Source: Bugula neritina
Taxonomy: Eukaryota > Bryozoa > Gymnolaemata > Cheilostomatida > Bugulidae
Assembly (NCBI GenBank): GCA_964035545.1
Contig: CAXIUT010000103.1
Location: 186,001-250,000 of the forward strand
DNA: 64,000 nt
Direction: 5' to 3'
This document shows positions 61,877 to 64,000 of the stretch, piece by piece. The stretch's first letter is position 1. Every line of letters begins with the position of its first letter. The notes beneath the pieces were generated by a model. It saw only the letters and a list, made by a program, of their open reading frames with translations. It was not told the DNA's origin and did no database searches. The position numbers were made by a program, and so were the translations under genes.

Positions 61877-63218
61877 AAGCTTTATAGTTTACAGGCAGTG
61901 GAGATGAGTCACTGCTGAAACCCATTTTATTAGTAGACTATATTGCTCTTCAATCATCAGTTTTCATATTAAAAGAGAAAGCTCATCTGCAGCGCCATTT
62001 CACAGTGTTATATTTTGCTAGAGCAATAACTAATTTTAGATGCCTTTGCAAACATATGAGAAATAACTGAGTCATTCTATGAAAAGAGGTGTTTGCAGCA
62101 CTTGTCCACTTTTGATTTACACGCGGCATGGAAACTTTTGTAGTTTTAAATAGTATCTCCAAACTCATCACTTGCATGCGTTTAGATATTTGATGAAAAT
62201 TTTTATGCATAACTTGATGCCTGCTTCAAAGACACCAGTGCTTAGTTACTGTGTTAAATGTATTGGCACGTTGCCATGAGATATTTGGTAATATTCCGCA
62301 TCACAACAAACTCTTCAGATAGTTAAGAAAATCAGTCTAGAAAGTTAATGAAATAAACCTACCAGAGAGAGTAAGCCAGATGTAACAAGTAGATCCAAAA
62401 CAAGTTGATTAACAATTGAAGTTGAAATCTCCATGTAGTCAACACTTTAGTCCTAATGTCAAATGCAAACGTCTGCAACCAAACTGTGTAGACTTCATGA
62501 GCTGGTTAGCTGACAGGACTCATTAAAGTTCTTGACTCTTGTGTGTATAGTGATGCCCATCTTGAACCAGAGAGGGCTGACTGAAGACTGCTACTTTGTG
62601 AAAATTGACAATGCATATTATTATTATTCATTGTTGAGATTCACGACTGCCATACACAATGATAAAATATTCATTGTTGGTACTACTGAGTAGAATAAAA
62701 TATAATATAATATTGTTTTCTGGACAGATAAATAATATCAAATGCATATTATAACTTACCATAAATCTACAGTGCTTCACATGTTCACCTTTTTCTGCAA
62801 TGTTATTTCTTTGCAGTTAGAAGTACTAGCTGAATATACGACTATGAAACAAAACCCTTCAATTTCATTGCACCAGCACCAGTTGCAAGATAGGTGTGTT
62901 GGGAGTTATCTTTCCCAAAATTTTGTTCTTGGTGTTTATACGAAGCAGACACAGGCTAATATTAGTTTTGTAATTTGCAAGAGTTTTTCTGTCTGATTGT
63001 CCATCAGCAAAAGTTTTCGCCTTGCAGTTATTATGGAAATACCAGTGATGCTCGAAGACCTGTGCATTGTACACCTGCCTTTACTATTGAATTTAGATGT
63101 TTTATTTTCCCATATCCCCTCTCCTGCCCCCTGCCCCCTCTAACAACCAGCAATCCTGACTCATGTGAGTTGTGTTATTGTTCTAGAGTTGGCCCATGGG
63201 CCTACAGTATACGATTTG
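61877..63218. repeat. Repeat unit U47 (C, 1342 bp)
   Basis: GCGTTTAGATATTTG and ATATTCCGC start; tail with ATATACGACTATG, TTCACATGTTCACC and the CATATCCCC/C5 form. Confidence 0.94.
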
Positions 63219-64000
63219 AAGCTTTATAGTTTACAGGCAGTGGAGATGAGTCACTGCTGAAACCCATTTTATTAGTAGACTATATTGCTCTTCAATCATC
63301 AGTTTTCATATTAAAAGAGAAAGCTCATCTGCAGCGCCATTTCACAGTGTTATATTTTGCTAGAGCAATAACTAATTTTAGATGCCTTTGCAAACATATG
63401 AGAAATAAATGAGTCAGTCTATGAAAAGAGGTGTTTGCAGCAATTGTCCACTTTTGATTTACACGCGGCATGGAAACTTTTGTAGTTTTAAATAATACCT
63501 CCAAACTCATCACTTGCATGTGTTTAGATACCTGATAAATTATTTTATGCAAAACTTGATGCCTGCTTCAAAGACACCAGTGCTTAATTACTGTGTTAAC
63601 TGTATTGGCACGTTGCCATGAGATATTTGGTAATATTTCGCATCACAACAAACTCTTCAGAAAGTTAAGAAAATCAGTATAGAAAGTTAATGAAATAAAC
63701 CTACCAGAGAGAGTAAGCCAGATGTAACAAGTAGATCCAAAACAAGTTGATTAACAATTGAAGTTGAAATCTCCATGTAGTCAACACTTTAGTCCTAATG
63801 TCAAATGCAAACGTCTGCAACCAAACTGTGTAGACTTCATGAGCTGGTTAGCTGACAGGACTCATTAAAGTTCTTGACTCTTGTGTGTATAGTGATGCCC
63901 ATCTTGAACCAGAGAAGGCTGACTGAAGACTGCTACTTTGTGAAAATTGACAATGCATATTATTATTATTCATTGTTGAGATTCACGACTGCCATACACA
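63219..64000. repeat. U48, partial copy (first 782 bp)
   Basis: Truncated by the window edge. Its start reverts to the B state AAATAAATGAGTCAGTC but has ACACGCGGC and private AATACCTCC and TACCTGATAAATTATTTT, so subfamily switching continues to the right. Confidence 0.94.

Larger units (their letters stand above)
49804..63218. repeat. Subfamily C zone (U38-U47)
   Basis: These copies are B-like but nearly uniform for AAATAACTGAGTCATTC, CATACACAATG and TTCTTGACTCTTG. Many also share GATGCTCGAAGACC, ACTTATGTGAATTTTG and TCCCATCCCCTCTCC. Most units are 1341 bp. U41 and U47 are 1342 bp (CATATCCCC form with a C5 run) and U46 is 1344 bp (C9 run). The zone is entered gradually: the tail of U37 already has the CATATCCCC type. 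It ends at U48, whose start returns to AAATAAATGAGTCAGTC. Confidence 0.88.
1..64000. repeat. Macrosatellite tandem array, ~1.34-kb unit, head to tail
   Basis: The window is filled by one tandem repeat. The same landmarks (a HindIII site in TTTGAAGCTT, a C-rich tract, an ATT run, CTTACCATAA) recur every 1337-1344 bp in the same order and orientation, giving 47 full copies and two partial ones. Both edges cut through a copy, so the array is longer than the window. I found no half-unit periodicity, no inversion and no foreign insertion. Distant copies align without large gaps. I counted 12 differences in a 228-bp stretch between an A copy (8366-8593) and a C copy (49910-50137). The repeat resembles no gene family, rDNA spacer or mobile element I can name. 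Function unknown; a transcribed macrosatellite or a pericentromeric/subtelomeric satellite are both possible. Confidence 0.98.

Noticed and set aside
332-64000. About 140 recurring 60-94-codon open frames on both strands as genes
   Set aside because: They repeat because the unit repeats. The best candidate shows replacement changes far exceeding silent ones, frames break by single substitutions in some units, and none resembles a known domain.
1-64000. CRISPR array
   Set aside because: The repeat is 1.34 kb with no short repeat/spacer pattern and no cas-like genes; the sequence is eukaryotic satellite-like.
1-64000. Tandem rRNA, 5S, snRNA or histone gene cluster
   Set aside because: No recognisable rRNA, snRNA or histone motif occurs in the unit on either strand.
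1-64000. Tandem copies of a transposon or LTR
   Set aside because: No terminal inverted repeats, target-site duplications, tRNA primer-binding site or transposase/reverse-transcriptase frame; copies abut exactly with no flanking DNA.
1-64000. CENP-B box and hence centromeric identity
   Set aside because: No match to the TTCGNNNNANNCGGG pattern was found; TTTTTCGGCAATG is not close enough. Centromeric location stays undecided.

Overview
The whole window is one head-to-tail tandem array of a single AT-rich unit of about 1.34 kb. I count 47 complete copies plus a partial copy at each end, so the array continues past both edges. All copies have the same orientation. I see no inserted transposon, no rRNA, tRNA or snRNA gene, no CRISPR array, and no coding region I would defend. 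This is eukaryotic macrosatellite-type DNA. The species cannot be named from the sequence and I do not recognise the repeat family. Several subfamily differences are CpG to TpG/CpA transitions, which fits a genome with CpG methylation; that is inference.

I anchored units on a HindIII site (AAGCTT) that occurs once per copy in all but four copies; those four (U6, U8, U24, U41) have AAGTTT. The array has three zones. Subfamily A (1 to about 30955, units U1-U23) is 1339 or 1340 bp per copy. U24 (31025-32362) is a chimeric transition copy. Subfamilies B (U25-U37) and C (U38-U47) run 1337-1344 bp. U48 is a partial copy that reverts to B-like states. Nearly all length differences have a visible cause: a 3-bp gain before a CTGGACAG motif in B/C, a 1-bp loss near CCCATTTTATTAG, a C-run of 5 to 9, and a few private 1-2 bp changes.

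Each unit carries, in order from the HindIII site: a minus-strand 75-codon frame, AATAAA hexamers, a run of AGTTGA words, an (ATT)n run leading into a three-armed inverted/direct repeat, an AT-rich block, a splice-acceptor-like tract, a pyrimidine-rich tract whose complement is a G-quadruplex motif, a second acceptor-like tract, and in B/C a 12-bp palindrome. The open frames look like by-products of the repeat. In one A-versus-C comparison of the minus-strand 75-codon frame I count 12 nucleotide differences, 11 of them amino-acid-changing.

The most informative content is the array's recombination history: dimeric and trimeric higher-order repeats, kilobase blocks copied up to nine units away, and A-type patches embedded in B units. 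A short templated patch created the start codon of the only recurrent plus-strand frame. No multi-gene system is visible.
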